Below are positions 55,311-64,000 of a stretch of DNA of 64,000 bases, in pieces (positions within the stretch are counted from its first letter, which is position 1; every line of letters starts with the position of its first letter). Location: contig NZ_CP136708.1 in the NCBI RefSeq assembly GCF_032925565.1, positions 1,612,001-1,676,000 of the forward strand, written 5' to 3'. The notes under the pieces are model-generated. The model did not search any database. It saw nothing but the letters and a program-made list of their open reading frames with translations, and was not told the origin of the DNA. The position numbers and the translations under genes are program-made. This DNA comes from Alteromonas sp. CI.11.F.A3. GTDB taxonomy: Bacteria > Pseudomonadota > Gammaproteobacteria > Enterobacterales > Alteromonadaceae.

Positions 55311-55877
55311 TTGAAAGCGAGCGACGAGATTGATGTTACAGGATACCTAGTTGCTTCTAGTTATTGCAACGCTAAATTGAACATAAATAAAGATGTAGTC
55401 GCTATCACTCCTAACCTCAGAAGTTATTTATTTGAATGTGGATTGCATTTTTTTTGTTGGGCATGTTGCATATTTATGTCGATTAAAGTTTGGCAGTTGG
55501 AACCAAACCTTGATTCGAAAACCAAATTCGTTATTGGTGTGCTTACACTGGGTGGGCTCTTTAGTTTAGGCACAGCCTTTATATGCAGAAGAAGCAGAAG
55601 AAAATTCTATTTTGACCTAAACGAAAGAGTGCTGAATGTCGGCAGTTCGAATGACCCGAAGACTAAAGTTGCTTTTGATTCGTTTGAAAAGCTTCTGTTT
55701 GTTACGACACAAATATATGGTACTGAGTCATCATTCACTTGTTTTGAACTAAGCGTTCTAACCAACAACCGAAAAAGAGTTGTTTTGATGTATCACAGTG
55801 ATTATCACAAAATCCAAAATGATTTAGATGTACTCGCTGAAATACTGGGATTAGAAGTGGAAAGTCTAGAGGCTTGA
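55311..55877 (+). CDS. Small two-TM protein of unknown function
   Basis: A 188-residue protein starting at TTG 55311, 2 bp after the previous stop. It has two membrane segments (HFFCWACCIFMSIKVW near residue 47 and FVIGVLTLGGLFSLGTAFIC near residue 73) followed by a basic RRSRRKF and a cytoplasmic domain of about 90 residues. The layout is like membrane proteins with a PH-like C-terminal domain, but I do not recognise the family. It is probably cotranscribed with the two genes upstream. Confidence 0.65.
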   Translation: MKASDEIDVTGYLVASSYCNAKLNINKDVVAITPNLRSYLFECGLHFFCWACCIFMSIKVWQLEPNLDSKTKFVIGVLTLGGLFSLGTAFICRRSRRKFYFDLNERVLNVGSSNDPKTKVAFDSFEKLLFVTTQIYGTESSFTCFELSVLTNNRKRVVLMYHSDYHKIQNDLDVLAEILGLEVESLEA

Positions 55878-55993
55878 CACCACCACCAATAATTAGTTTT
55901 GCTCACATTAAAATGATTGCAGTTGCAATTGCAGTAAAGTTGCTTGTTTAAGTTAACCAATATACACACACAACGTGTGGCGCAGGGATAGAG

Positions 55994-58900
55994 ATGAGAA
56001 AGGGACAATTAAACTTACTTTTACTCACTGGCTTATGTTTTTCGGCATTTTTTCACAAGACTAATGCAACAGAACTTGATGAAAATTGTGTCATAAATAT
56101 TTTAAATCGTACCATTCAAGTAAGTGAAGATGGCGGCTGGGCGTTACCAAACGTTCCTTCTAATATGGGGCAGATCAGAGCCAGAGCGACCTGTAAATTG
56201 GAGGATGGCCGAACTGTCTCTGGTCAAAGTGATTACTTTAATGTGGTACGTAACGGCATCACAAAAGTTGGTGATATCAAATTTGAAACATTGGATCCTA
56301 TCCCCGTATCATTGAGTTTCTCGACGACCGATACGCTTCTTCTAAACAATCCAGAACAAACCTTTCCTTTAACCGTCACTGGCTTTTTTGCCGATAGCAG
56401 TGTAGATGACTTAACCGCAGGGGAAAAAGGAACAAACTACTCGAGTACAAATGAGAATATAGCTACTGTTAGCCCAGACGGTTTGGTTACAGCTAAAGCC
56501 AACGGTGTTGCACTCATCAGTGCTAGGAAAGATGGTGTCCTAGCTAGCCGTCGAGTAGAAGTCAAAATCGGTGGCGATCTCGATTCGGACGGAATTCCAG
56601 ATGACGCAGAGCGTGCGCTTGGACTTAACCCAAATGACCCAATTGATGCGTTAGAAGATCACGACAACGATGGGTTATCGGCGCTCGAAGAGTATCAGGC
56701 GGGTACCAACATTTTTGAAGCCGACACAGATGGTGATGGTCTTACTGATTTAGAAGAACTTACTGGTGGAACGAATGGTTATGTTACTAATCCGCTTCTA
56801 GCTGACTCCGATGGTGATGGTATTTCTGATGGACTGGAAATAGCCGGTGGTTCGGATCCGAATGATTCAGCAAGCGGTGATTTGGCAGACTATCTTGATT
56901 TCATAACGGTATCCCCAGAGAACTTATTCCTAACTTATAATGCCATTGATGGTGAAGCTAGCGGCAAGCTTTCTGTCACAGGCTACATGCTTGACGGTAC
57001 TTCTGTAGATTTAACCCAGCAATCTAGTGGCACACGCTATACTACCGACGATATAACCATTGCTAACTTTGGCTTATCAGACGGCGAAATTTTTGCTGGT
57101 CAATCAGGCGAAACGAAAATAACGGTGACCAACCGTGATGAAAGTTTCGTTGTTAATGTGACCGTGACTCAGTTCGATCCAGTTGTGCAATCTACGGTGT
57201 CTATTCCGGGCTACGCAAATAATGTGGATATTCAAGGTAACTTAGCTTATATAGCGGCTGGCGATTCTGGGCTGCAAGTGATTAGCGTCGTAGATACCTT
57301 AAATCCTGAAATCATTGGAAGTGTAGATACACAGGGTATTAGCATCGATGTTAAAGCAGTTGGGTCATATGCTTATTTGGCTGACGGTTCTGAGGGTATG
57401 CAAATAGTAGATATATCTGAACCTGAAAACCCGAAAATTGTATCAAAACTTGACACTGCAGGTATTGCTCAAGACTTATCGGTAAAAGGGGACTTCGTTT
57501 TTGTTGCAGATGGCTCTGCAGGTATCGAAATATTCAATGTTGCGAATCCTAACAAACCTTTTGCAGTTGGTTCTACCGAACACCTTACCGATGTAAAAGG
57601 TATTGCTGTAGAAAACAACTTTATGGTCGCCGTGGGTGGTACAACGTTATCCTTGTTTGATATTGAAGACCCATCAGCACCATTACACCTTTCTTCGGTT
57701 AATATCGGCACAGTTAAAGACGTCGAAATCAGCAATGAGTATGTTTATGTGGCAGCATACAGCACTGGCTATCGTATCTATAAGATTACGGATGCTGGAA
57801 TGTTGGAGCTAAAAGGCGGAGACAGGACCTTCGTTCCACGCGATGTTGCGGTGACAAATGGCTTTACCTTTTTTGCTGAGCAATTATTCCCAAATGTAGT
57901 TGCTTATGTGAATACTAAAAATCCTGACGAACCTTTCTTTCAGGATACGATCAACCTTTCTCCTTTAGGTGATTACGCAGGTACCGGTATTGCGCTTAAC
58001 GCAACCCATGCTTTTATTACAGAAGAAAGATATGTTGTGGGCTCAGACTACAAAGCGACGGGCGATACGAAACTGTTTATCGCGCAATATAGAGAGCTAA
58101 ACGATGCGAATGGAATACCTCCAACAGTCTCGCTAGTTGAGCCTGCATCAGACGGCGTTACAGTTGAAGGTGCCAGACTAACGTTAACTGCAGATGCACA
58201 GGATGATATTGCCGTTGGCAAAGTCGATTTCTATGTCAATAATCTGCTCGTAGCGCAGGATACAACCTATCCATACTCAGTTCCTTTCACCGTACCTCAG
58301 GATGTAGGAAATATTGCGGTTAAAGCAGTGGCTACAGATCTAGGCGCTAATAGTACAACAACAGTTACCGTTACGCTTGAAGTGCAAAATGATGAAGACG
58401 GTGACGGTCTCGGTGATGAAGAAGAAGCTAATACGTGGATGACGGATGCCAATAACCCTGACACCGATGGGGATGATCTGTCAGACGGGGAAGAAGTAGC
58501 GCGTGGTATTAACCCTAACAATCAGGATTCCGATGGCGATGGCAGAAAAGATGGCGATGAGATAGCAGCAGGTACCGATCCAGCAAACCCTGATATTGTT
58601 GCGCCTACTATAATTACAACTGAGCCAACTGCTGACCAAACTGAGGTGGCGGAAAATAGTGCTATTATTGTTACTTTTTCAGAGGCTCTATCACGTAAGT
58701 CTGTCAATGCTAATTCTATTCGTGTGTATGGAGACGGTGGAGTACCAGTTTCGGGGAACGTTAAGTTAATTGGCGGTGATACGCAGGTATTGTTTACGCC
58801 TAATGCACTAATGGCAGATTACACAGTGCATGAAGTTGTTACCGGTATTGTAAAAGACACTGCCGGTAACTCATTGGCAGAAGAACACCAGTTTACTTTC

Positions 58901-61900
58901 GAAACCGGAAATACTGTTGATACAGTTAGACCGACTGTTAGCAATATTAACCCAATTCACAACGCAAAAGATGTGCCCGTGAATATTGCATTAACTGTGG
59001 TGATGAGTGAACGTATCGACCCGGAAAGTGTAACCAATGATAGCTTCTACATCGAAGATAACTCGACAAGAGAACTTATTGAAGGGTTAATAGATGTTAA
59101 GGACGATAGCACAACTATCACTTTTACTCCTAATGCGGCGTTTCTTGTGGGAAGGCAGCACAGAATATATTTGGGAAGTGGAATTAAAGACCTCTTTGGT
59201 AATTCCATGTCTAATCGTAATTACTATTTTACTACAGCGTTCGATGCTGATGGTGTTGCTCCACTAATCAATAGTACCAGTGTTATTGAAGGAGAAACAT
59301 CTGTACCTGTTAATGCCAGGTTCAATATAAGGTTTGATGAAGCAGTAAACAGCTATTCAACTAAGAACATACGACTCTTTAAGGAGGATGTGGTTGTTGC
59401 AGTGGACCTTACTAATAGCAGTGATCTGCGTACAGCAACCTTAAAGCCTAAGTTAAATTTGGAGCCTGAGACAGTCTATACCCTAGTTGTAGACGGTATT
59501 TCTGACCTTAGTGGTAATCTGCTTGAATCTGCGCAATCAACCTCTTTTACGACAGGCACTCAAACTGATACACAAACAGGGTCATTGATAAGTTACAGCC
59601 CGAAAAGTGGTGCAACGGACGTGGCATTGAATGCGACGATTACGGCAGACTTCAGTGAGCGTATTGACCCGACATCACTGACCAGTGAGTCATTCAGGTT
59701 GTATAACAATACGGAAAAACGTAATGAGGCTGCGACATTGAGCCTAAGTGCAGACGGTAAGCGTGTGACGTTAACCCCGGATGCATTGTTAGAAGAAGGG
59801 CATCATTATTACGTGTATATCAGTTGGGGTAGCTACCTGAAGGATATCGCAGGTAATAACGTGGGCAGTTATCATCAGTATACGTTTACAGCAGGTGACA
59901 GTGAAGATGCGCAGGCGCCGAGTGTTATAGCAAACAACCTGTCGCAAGGGTTAACGGATGTACCAGTGAATGCCCCTGTGAGACTGTTTCTGGATGAGGC
60001 GTTAGCGGCACATTGTGTGAATGAAAAGACGGTATCGCTCCAAAGCAGTACAGGTGCAGTATCGGGCAGTGTAGCACTGAGCAGTGATCGCAGAACGATT
60101 ACGTTCACGCCGGATGAATATCTGATGGCGGGTGAAGCTTATGAGCTGATTGTTGCGGGAGTGTGTGATGTAGCGGGTAATGAAGTTGTTGAGTATCGCA
60201 TGGACTTCACAGCCGACAGTAGCGGCAGTGTTGATACTGCCTACCCAAGAATAAGCAGTGTTACACCGACAAACAATACAGCAGATGTATCAGTTAACAC
60301 AGCGATTGTGGTGACCTTTAACGAAGCAGTCGATGCACTAAACATTAATGAAGCAGTGCGAGTTCAGGTGAATGGCCAAAGTGGCTATGTAGCGGGTGAC
60401 TATCAGGTAGAAGGCAGCGTGGTGACGTTTACGCCAAGTGAGCCATTACCGGGTAGTACACAAATCAGAACAAGCATTTACTACGTCAAAGATAGAGTTG
60501 GAAATAGTGCATGTTGTTGGAATTATTACTTCACAACAGAAGACGAGCTTGATACTACGGCACCAATCGTAAGCAGTATAAGTCCGGCAGACGGAGCCAT
60601 GGATATAGGAGTAGGTACGCCAATCGTACTAAGCTTCAATGAATCGTTAAATGCAGCTACGGTTAACAGTAATCACTTCAAGTTGTATTCAGAGGGCAGC
60701 ATTATTACGCCGAGCGTTTACCGCTCTGCAGACAGTAAAACAATCACGTTGCGTGGCACCTGGCCAGCCGGGAAGTCACTGTCAGTAATCGTCACGGACG
60801 ATGTGCAGGACTTAAGCGGTAATGCAATGGCGGATTATGTCAGCCTATTTAGCACAGCAGTGGTAGATAATGACAATGGTAGGCCAAGTGTCTCACGCCT
60901 ATACCCGAACAGTGGTGCCAATAATGTACCGAGTGTCGGCAGTATAGTGATGTACACCTCAGAGCCAATGGATGAAAGTTCCTTACATGAGGCCTTCCAT
61001 GTAGCGGAAAACGGTGTACTGGTAGAGGGACAGATTACGCTGTCAGCATCAGGTCAGGCAATCGAATTCACACCAGATGAAGCCTTTGTAGAAGGAGCAC
61101 TCGTTCATGTTTATCTGGATAGCACAGCACGTGATGATTCAGGTAATGCGATGAACCATTATCAAGGTCAGTTCCGCATGGCGACAACTACGGCAACAGC
61201 AGGGGTGCGACCAACGCCTAATGCTTATCTGCCAAGTAATGGTTTAACCAATGTGTCGCTAAATCCGACCATGCGTATCGTTTATAACCAAGATATGGAT
61301 GAGACTACCATTACCGATGAATTCATTGTGATGCGAAACAATGATGGCAGTGCCTTCCCTGCGACGATAAGTCTGGCAGATGACTTACGTACAGTGGAAA
61401 TCACGCCGCAATCACTCTTATCGGCCGACAGTTACTATTATGTGAGCCTATCAAGTAACATTCTGGATACAGATGGTGACCGTCAGTATTGGAGTCGCAG
61501 TTATGGCTTCACCACAGGTGAAGCAGCGCTAGAAGACTTACAGGCCCCACGAGTAACTGCGATGAGTCCGGCAACGGGAATGGAAAATGTGGCATTGAAT
61601 CCGCGTTATCACGTGCGCTTTGATGAAGCGATTAACCCATACAGCTTCGAACGCATAGCAGATATGAGTATCTCGTACAGTGCAAGTAATACCGAAGTGT
61701 TGTACCACCGTTACTCACCATTACCAGAGAGTACGGAACACACAGAAACAATTACACAGGTAGAAGACTTGTCGGGCAATAAAGTTGTTTCACACAGTGA
61801 AACCTTTACAACCGGAACAGGGCCAGACCTGACAAGCCCGAATTACAGTACTTATCTACCTTACGCGAACAGTACAGTTGCAGTAAATAGTAGTGTGATC

Positions 61901-64000
61901 TGGGTAATGAACGAGGTTGTTGACCCACTCACGGTGAACAGCAGCACCGTATATGTACGAGATGTAGACAATGGTTGGACCCATGTCGCGGGTAGTGCCA
62001 GTATTGGTCAGGATGGTAAGACAATCACTTGGGTGTCAGACAATGTACTGACAGCGGGTAGACGGTTTAATGCCAGAATCGACGGTGTAGCGGATATCAG
62101 TGGTAATACAAACTCATCAGATAGCTTCTACTTCTATACCAGTTTGGAAGAAGATACAGCAGCACCAGTTGTAACTGGCACGTCAGTGCACGAAGGCTTA
62201 ACCGATGTGGCGGTAAATGCCCGAGTGAGAGTGAAGTTTAGTGAAACGATAAGTCATTTATCACTGGGTGACATTACCCTGACTCATAACGGTGAGCAGA
62301 TTGCGGTAAATCGTGCACTAGACAGCTCACATACGCTGGTCACGCTCACTCCTGTGACCCTGCTTCCGGCGGGCGAGACGCTAAGCTTGAATGTAAGCGG
62401 TGTGAAAGACCTGGCAGATAACGTGCAGGTAGAAGACATCAATATCCACTTCACAACAGAGCTGGGTATCGATACGCAAACAGGGTCATTGATAAGTTAC
62501 AGCCCGAAAAGTGGTGCAACGGACGTGGCATTGAATGCGACGATTACGGCAGACTTCAGTGAGCGTATTGACCCGACATCACTGACCAGTGAGTCATTCA
62601 GGTTGTATAACAATACGGAAAAACGTAATGAGGCTGCGACATTGAGCCTAAGTGCAGACGGTAAGCGTGTGACGTTAACCCCGGATGCATTGTTAGAAGA
62701 AGGGCATCATTATTACGTGTATATCAGTTGGGGTAGCTACCTGAAGGATATCGCAGGTAATAACGTGGGCAGTTATCATCAGTATACGTTTACAGCAGGT
62801 GACAGTGAAGATGCGCAGGAGCCGAGTGTTATAGCAAACAACCTGTCGCAAGGGTTAACGGATGTACCAGTGAATGCCCCTGTGAGACTGTTTCTGGATG
62901 AGACGTTAGCGGCACATTGTGTGAATGAAGAGACGGTATCGCTCCAAAGCAGTTCAGGTGCAGTATCGGGCAGTGTAGCACTGAGCAGTGATCGCAGAAC
63001 GATTACGTTCACGCCGGATGAATATCTGGTGGCGGGTGAAGCTTATGAGCTGATTGTTGCGGGAGTGTGTGATGTAGCGGGTAATGAAGTTGTTGAGTAT
63101 CGCATGGACTTCACAGCCGACAGTAGCGGCAGTGTTGATACTGCCTACCCAAGAATAAGCAGTGTTACACCGACAAACAATACAGCAGATGTATCAGTTA
63201 ACACAGCGATTGTGGTGACCTTTAACGAAGCAGTCGATGCACTAAACATTAATGAAGCAGTGCGAGTTCAGGTGAATGGCCAAAGTGGCTATGTAGCGGG
63301 TGACTATCAGGTAGAAGGCAGCGTGGTGACGTTTACGCCAAGTGAGCCATTACCGGGTAGTACACAAATCAGAACAAGCATTTACTACGTCAAAGATAGA
63401 GTTGGAAATAGTGCATGTTGTTGGAATTATTACTTCACAACAGAAGACGAGCTTGATACTACGGCACCAATCGTAAGCAGTATAAGTCCGGCAGACGGAG
63501 CCATGGATATAGGAGTAGGTACGCCAATCGTACTAAGCTTCAATGAATCGTTAAATGCAGCTACGGTTAACAGTAATCACTTCAAGTTGTATTCAGAGGG
63601 CAGCATTATTACGCCGAGCGTTTACCGCTCTGCAGACAGTAAAACAATCACGTTGCGTGGCACCTGGCCAGCCGGGAAGTCACTGTCAGTAATCGTCACG
63701 GACGATGTGCAGGACTTAAGCGGTAATGCAATGGCGGATTATGTCAGCCTATTTAGCACAGCAGTGGTAGATAATGACAATGGTAGGCCAAGTGTCTCAC
63801 GCCTATACCCGAACAGTGGTGCCAATAATGTACCGAGTGTCGGCAGTATAGTGATGTACACCTCAGAGCCAATGGATGAAAGTTCCTTACATGAGGCCTT
63901 CCATGTAGCGGAAAACGGTGTACTGGTAGAGGGACAGATTACGCTGTCAGCATCAGGTCAGGCAATCGAATTCACACCAGATGAAGCCTTTGTAGAAGGA
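55994..64000 (+). CDS. Giant multidomain surface protein, N-terminal 2669 codons (runs off right edge)
   Basis: An open frame from ATG 55994 (AGGGA upstream) to the window end with no stop. There is a signal peptide (residues 1-25, ending HKTNAT). Domains in order: Big_2-like Ig (about 108-194); thrombospondin-3-like Ca2+ repeats (about 195-296, for example DTDGDGLTDLEE and DSDGDGISDGLE); a second Big_2-like domain; a LVIVD-type propeller (about 396-702, with repeats such as GNLAYIAAGDSGLQVISV); an Ig domain (about 709-794); a second Ca2+-repeat block (about 799-865); then tandem SbsA-like Big_5 domains of about 107 residues from 868 onward. From residue 1192 the domains belong to a 968-residue unit that begins again at residue 2160. 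An adhesin or matrix protein is likely; the C-terminus is not seen. Confidence 0.88.
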   Translation, partial: MRKGQLNLLLLTGLCFSAFFHKTNATELDENCVINILNRTIQVSEDGGWALPNVPSNMGQIRARATCKLEDGRTVSGQSDYFNVVRNGITKVGDIKFETLDPIPVSLSFSTTDTLLLNNPEQTFPLTVTGFFADSSVDDLTAGEKGTNYSSTNENIATVSPDGLVTAKANGVALISARKDGVLASRRVEVKIGGDLDSDGIPDDAERALGLNPNDPIDALEDHDNDGLSALEEYQAGTNIFEADTDGDGLTDLEELTGGTNGYVTNPLLADSDGDGISDGLEIAGGSDPNDSASGDLADYLDFITVSPENLFLTYNAIDGEASGKLSVTGYMLDGTSVDLTQQSSGTRYTTDDITIANFGLSDGEIFAGQSGETKITVTNRDESFVVNVTVTQFDPVVQSTVSIPGYANNVDIQGNLAYIAAGDSGLQVISVVDTLNPEIIGSVDTQGISIDVKAVGSYAYLADGSEGMQIVDISEPENPKIVSKLDTAGIAQDLSVKGDFVFVADGSAGIEIFNVANPNKPFAVGSTEHLTDVKGIAVENNFMVAVGGTTLSLFDIEDPSAPLHLSSVNIGTVKDVEISNEYVYVAAYSTGYRIYKITDAGMLELKGGDRTFVPRDVAVTNGFTFFAEQLFPNVVAYVNTKNPDEPFFQDTINLSPLGDYAGTGIALNATHAFITEERYVVGSDYKATGDTKLFIAQYRELNDANGIPPTVSLVEPASDGVTVEGARLTLTADAQDDIAVGKVDFYVNNLLVAQDTTYPYSVPFTVPQDVGNIAVKAVATDLGANSTTTVTVTLEVQNDEDGDGLGDEEEANTWMTDANNPDTDGDDLSDGEEVARGINPNNQDSDGDGRKDGDEIAAGTDPANPDIVAPTIITTEPTADQTEVAENSAIIVTFSEALSRKSVNANSIRVYGDGGVPVSGNVKLIGGDTQVLFTPNALMADYTVHEVVTGIVKDTAGNSLAEEHQFTFETGNTVDTVRPTVSNINPIHNAKDVPVNIALTVVMSERIDPESVTNDSFYIEDNSTRELIEGLIDVKDDSTTITFTPNAAFLVGRQHRIYLGSGIKDLFGNSMSNRNYYFTTAFDADGVAPLINSTSVIEGETSVPVNARFNIRFDEAVNSYSTKNIRLFKEDVVVAVDLTNSSDLRTATLKPKLNLEPETVYTLVVDGISDLSGNLLESAQSTSFTTGTQTDTQTGSLISYSPKSGATDVALNATITADFSERIDPTSLTSESFRLYNNTEKRNEAATLSLSADGKRVTLTPDALLEEGHHYYVYISWGSYLKDIAGNNVGSYHQYTFTAGDSEDAQAPSVIANNLSQGLTDVPVNAPVRLFLDEALAAHCVNEKTVSLQSSTGAVSGSVALSSDRRTITFTPDEYLMAGEAYELIVAGVCDVAGNEVVEYRMDFTADSSGSVDTAYPRISSVTPTNNTADVSVNTAIVVTFNEAVDALNINEAVRVQVNGQSGYVAGDYQVEGSVVTFTPSEPLPGSTQIRTSIYYVKDRVGNSACCWNYYFTTEDELDTTAPIVSSISPADGAMDIGVGTPIVLSFNESLNAATVNSNHFKLYSEGSIITPSVYRSADSKTITLRGTWPAGKSLSVIVTDDVQDLSGNAMADYVSLFSTAVVDNDNGRPSVSRLYPNSGANNVPSVGSIVMYTSEPMDESSLHEAFHVAENGVLVEGQITLSASGQAIEFTPDEAFVEGALVHVYLDSTARDDSGNAMNHYQGQFRMATTTATAGVRPTPNAYLPSNGLTNVSLNPTMRIVYNQDMDETTITDEFIVMRNNDGSAFPATISLADDLRTVEITPQSLLSADSYYYVSLSSNILDTDGDRQYWSRSYGFTTGEAALEDLQAPRVTAMSPATGMENVALNPRYHVRFDEAINPYSFERIADMSISYSASNTEVLYHRYSPLPESTEHTETITQVEDLSGNKVVSHSETFTTGTGPDLTSPNYSTYLPYANSTVAVNSSVIWVMNEVVDPLTVNSSTVYVRDVDNGWTHVAGSASIGQDGKTITWVSDNVLTAGRRFNARIDGVADISGNTNSSDSFYFYTSLEEDTAAPVVTGTSVHEGLTDVAVNARVRVKFSETISHLSLGDITLTHNGEQIAVNRALDSSHTLVTLTPVTLLPAGETLSLNVSGVKDLADNVQVEDINIHFTTELGIDTQTGSLISYSPKSGATDVALNATITADFSERIDPTSLTSESFRLYNNTEKRNEAATLSLSADGKRVTLTPDALLEEGHHYYVYISWGSYLKDIAGNNVGSYHQYTFTAGDSEDAQEPSVIANNLSQGLTDVPVNAPVRLFLDETLAAHCVNEETVSLQSSSGAVSGSVALSSDRRTITFTPDEYLVAGEAYELIVAGVCDVAGNEVVEYRMDFTADSSGSVDTAYPRISSVTPTNNTADVSVNTAIVVTFNEAVDALNINEAVRVQVNGQSGYVAGDYQVEGSVVTFTPSEPLPGSTQIRTSIYYVKDRVGNSACCWNYYFTTEDELDTTAPIVSSISPADGAMDIGVGTPIVLSFNESLNAATVNSNHFKLYSEGSIITPSVYRSADSKTITLRGTWPAGKSLSVIVTDDVQDLSGNAMADYVSLFSTAVVDNDNGRPSVSRLYPNSGANNVPSVGSIVMYTSEPMDESSLHEAFHVAENGVLVEGQITLSASGQAIEFTPDEAFVEG
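59567..62470 (+). repeat. 2904-bp tandem repeat, copy 1 (complete)
   Basis: A unit of 968 codons encoding nine Big_5-like domains. It begins GATACACAAACAGGGTC and ends where copy 2 starts, so the two copies abut head to tail and keep the reading frame. Confidence 0.93.
62471..64000 (+). repeat. 2904-bp tandem repeat, copy 2 (first 1530 bp visible)
   Basis: Aligned at an offset of 2904 bp to copy 1. By eye only six substitutions separate the copies: 62476, 62820, 62903, 62930, 62954 and 63029. The remainder, including the last 970 bp before the window edge, is identical. It continues past the edge. Confidence 0.93.

Noticed and set aside
57469..63012. Minus-strand open frames opposite the giant gene, including a pair at 59875-60108 and 62779-63012
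   Set aside because: They are shadows of the repetitive plus-strand coding sequence; the identical pair simply reflects the 2904-bp repeat.
59567..64000. Long repeat considered as an insertion sequence, composite transposon or CRISPR-like array
   Set aside because: The repeat is in frame, head to tail, fully coding, and consists of Ig-like domains; there are no terminal inverted repeats or transposase.

Overview
The window looks like chromosomal DNA of a marine gammaproteobacterium of the Alteromonadales (Alteromonas/Paraglaciecola-like). The evidence is the housekeeping block queA-tgt-yajC-secD-secF followed by suhB, trmJ and cysE, a 531-residue isocitrate lyase with malate synthase G, a CheV, and an exopolysaccharide/PEP-CTERM locus. 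This taxonomic call is an inference from gene content and gene order; no rRNA or tRNA gene is present to confirm it.

Layout. (1) 1-14000: an exopolysaccharide and PEP-CTERM (exosortase) region. A run of at least nine minus-strand genes reads from a giant TPR lipoprotein (PrsT type) through a ThiF-like enzyme, an acetyltransferase, a GT2, a deacetylase-like protein, a polysaccharide deacetylase and two GT4 enzymes into an acyltransferase cut by the left edge. To the right lie a PEP-CTERM protein with a near-consensus sigma-54 promoter, the exosortase-associated acyltransferase, a trypsin-like protease and a UDP-glucuronate-epimerase-like gene. The exosortase itself is not in the window. (2) 14000-25700: a patatin, malate synthase G, a LysR regulator and isocitrate lyase (glyoxylate shunt), cheV, an alkaline phosphatase, a glutaminase and an AT-rich acyltransferase. 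(3) 25700-32770: two membrane proteins including a rhomboid protease, then an envelope-stress-like operon with the same order as E. coli yjfIJKLMC, interrupted by a two-TM potassium-channel-like gene. (4) 33149-43864: queuosine, Sec translocon, LytTR regulator/acyltransferase pair, suhB, trmJ and cysE. (5) 43865-64000: an accessory region. It holds a degenerate spacer, a membrane-anchored pentahaem cytochrome convergent with an FG-GAP/ASPIC/HEAT exported protein, a second PEP-CTERM protein, a 1155-residue exported Ig-like/Cys-rich protein with two unrecognised partners, and the first 2669 codons of a giant surface protein that runs off the right edge.

How parts work together. The left region should build, modify and export a polysaccharide and sort PEP-CTERM proteins to the surface, with sigma-54 control of the main PEP-CTERM gene. 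The glyoxylate genes share a strand with a LysR regulator lying between them. The yjf-type operon joins a PspA-like coiled coil, an ATP-grasp ligase, small membrane proteins and a channel. The right-hand region is dominated by large exported repeat proteins.

The most striking single observation is a 2904-bp (968-residue) tandem duplication inside the giant gene. The second copy is identical to the first at all but six of the 1530 positions visible, and five of the six changes alter an amino acid and fall within one Ig-like domain. No CRISPR array, intact insertion sequence, prophage, tRNA or rRNA was seen.
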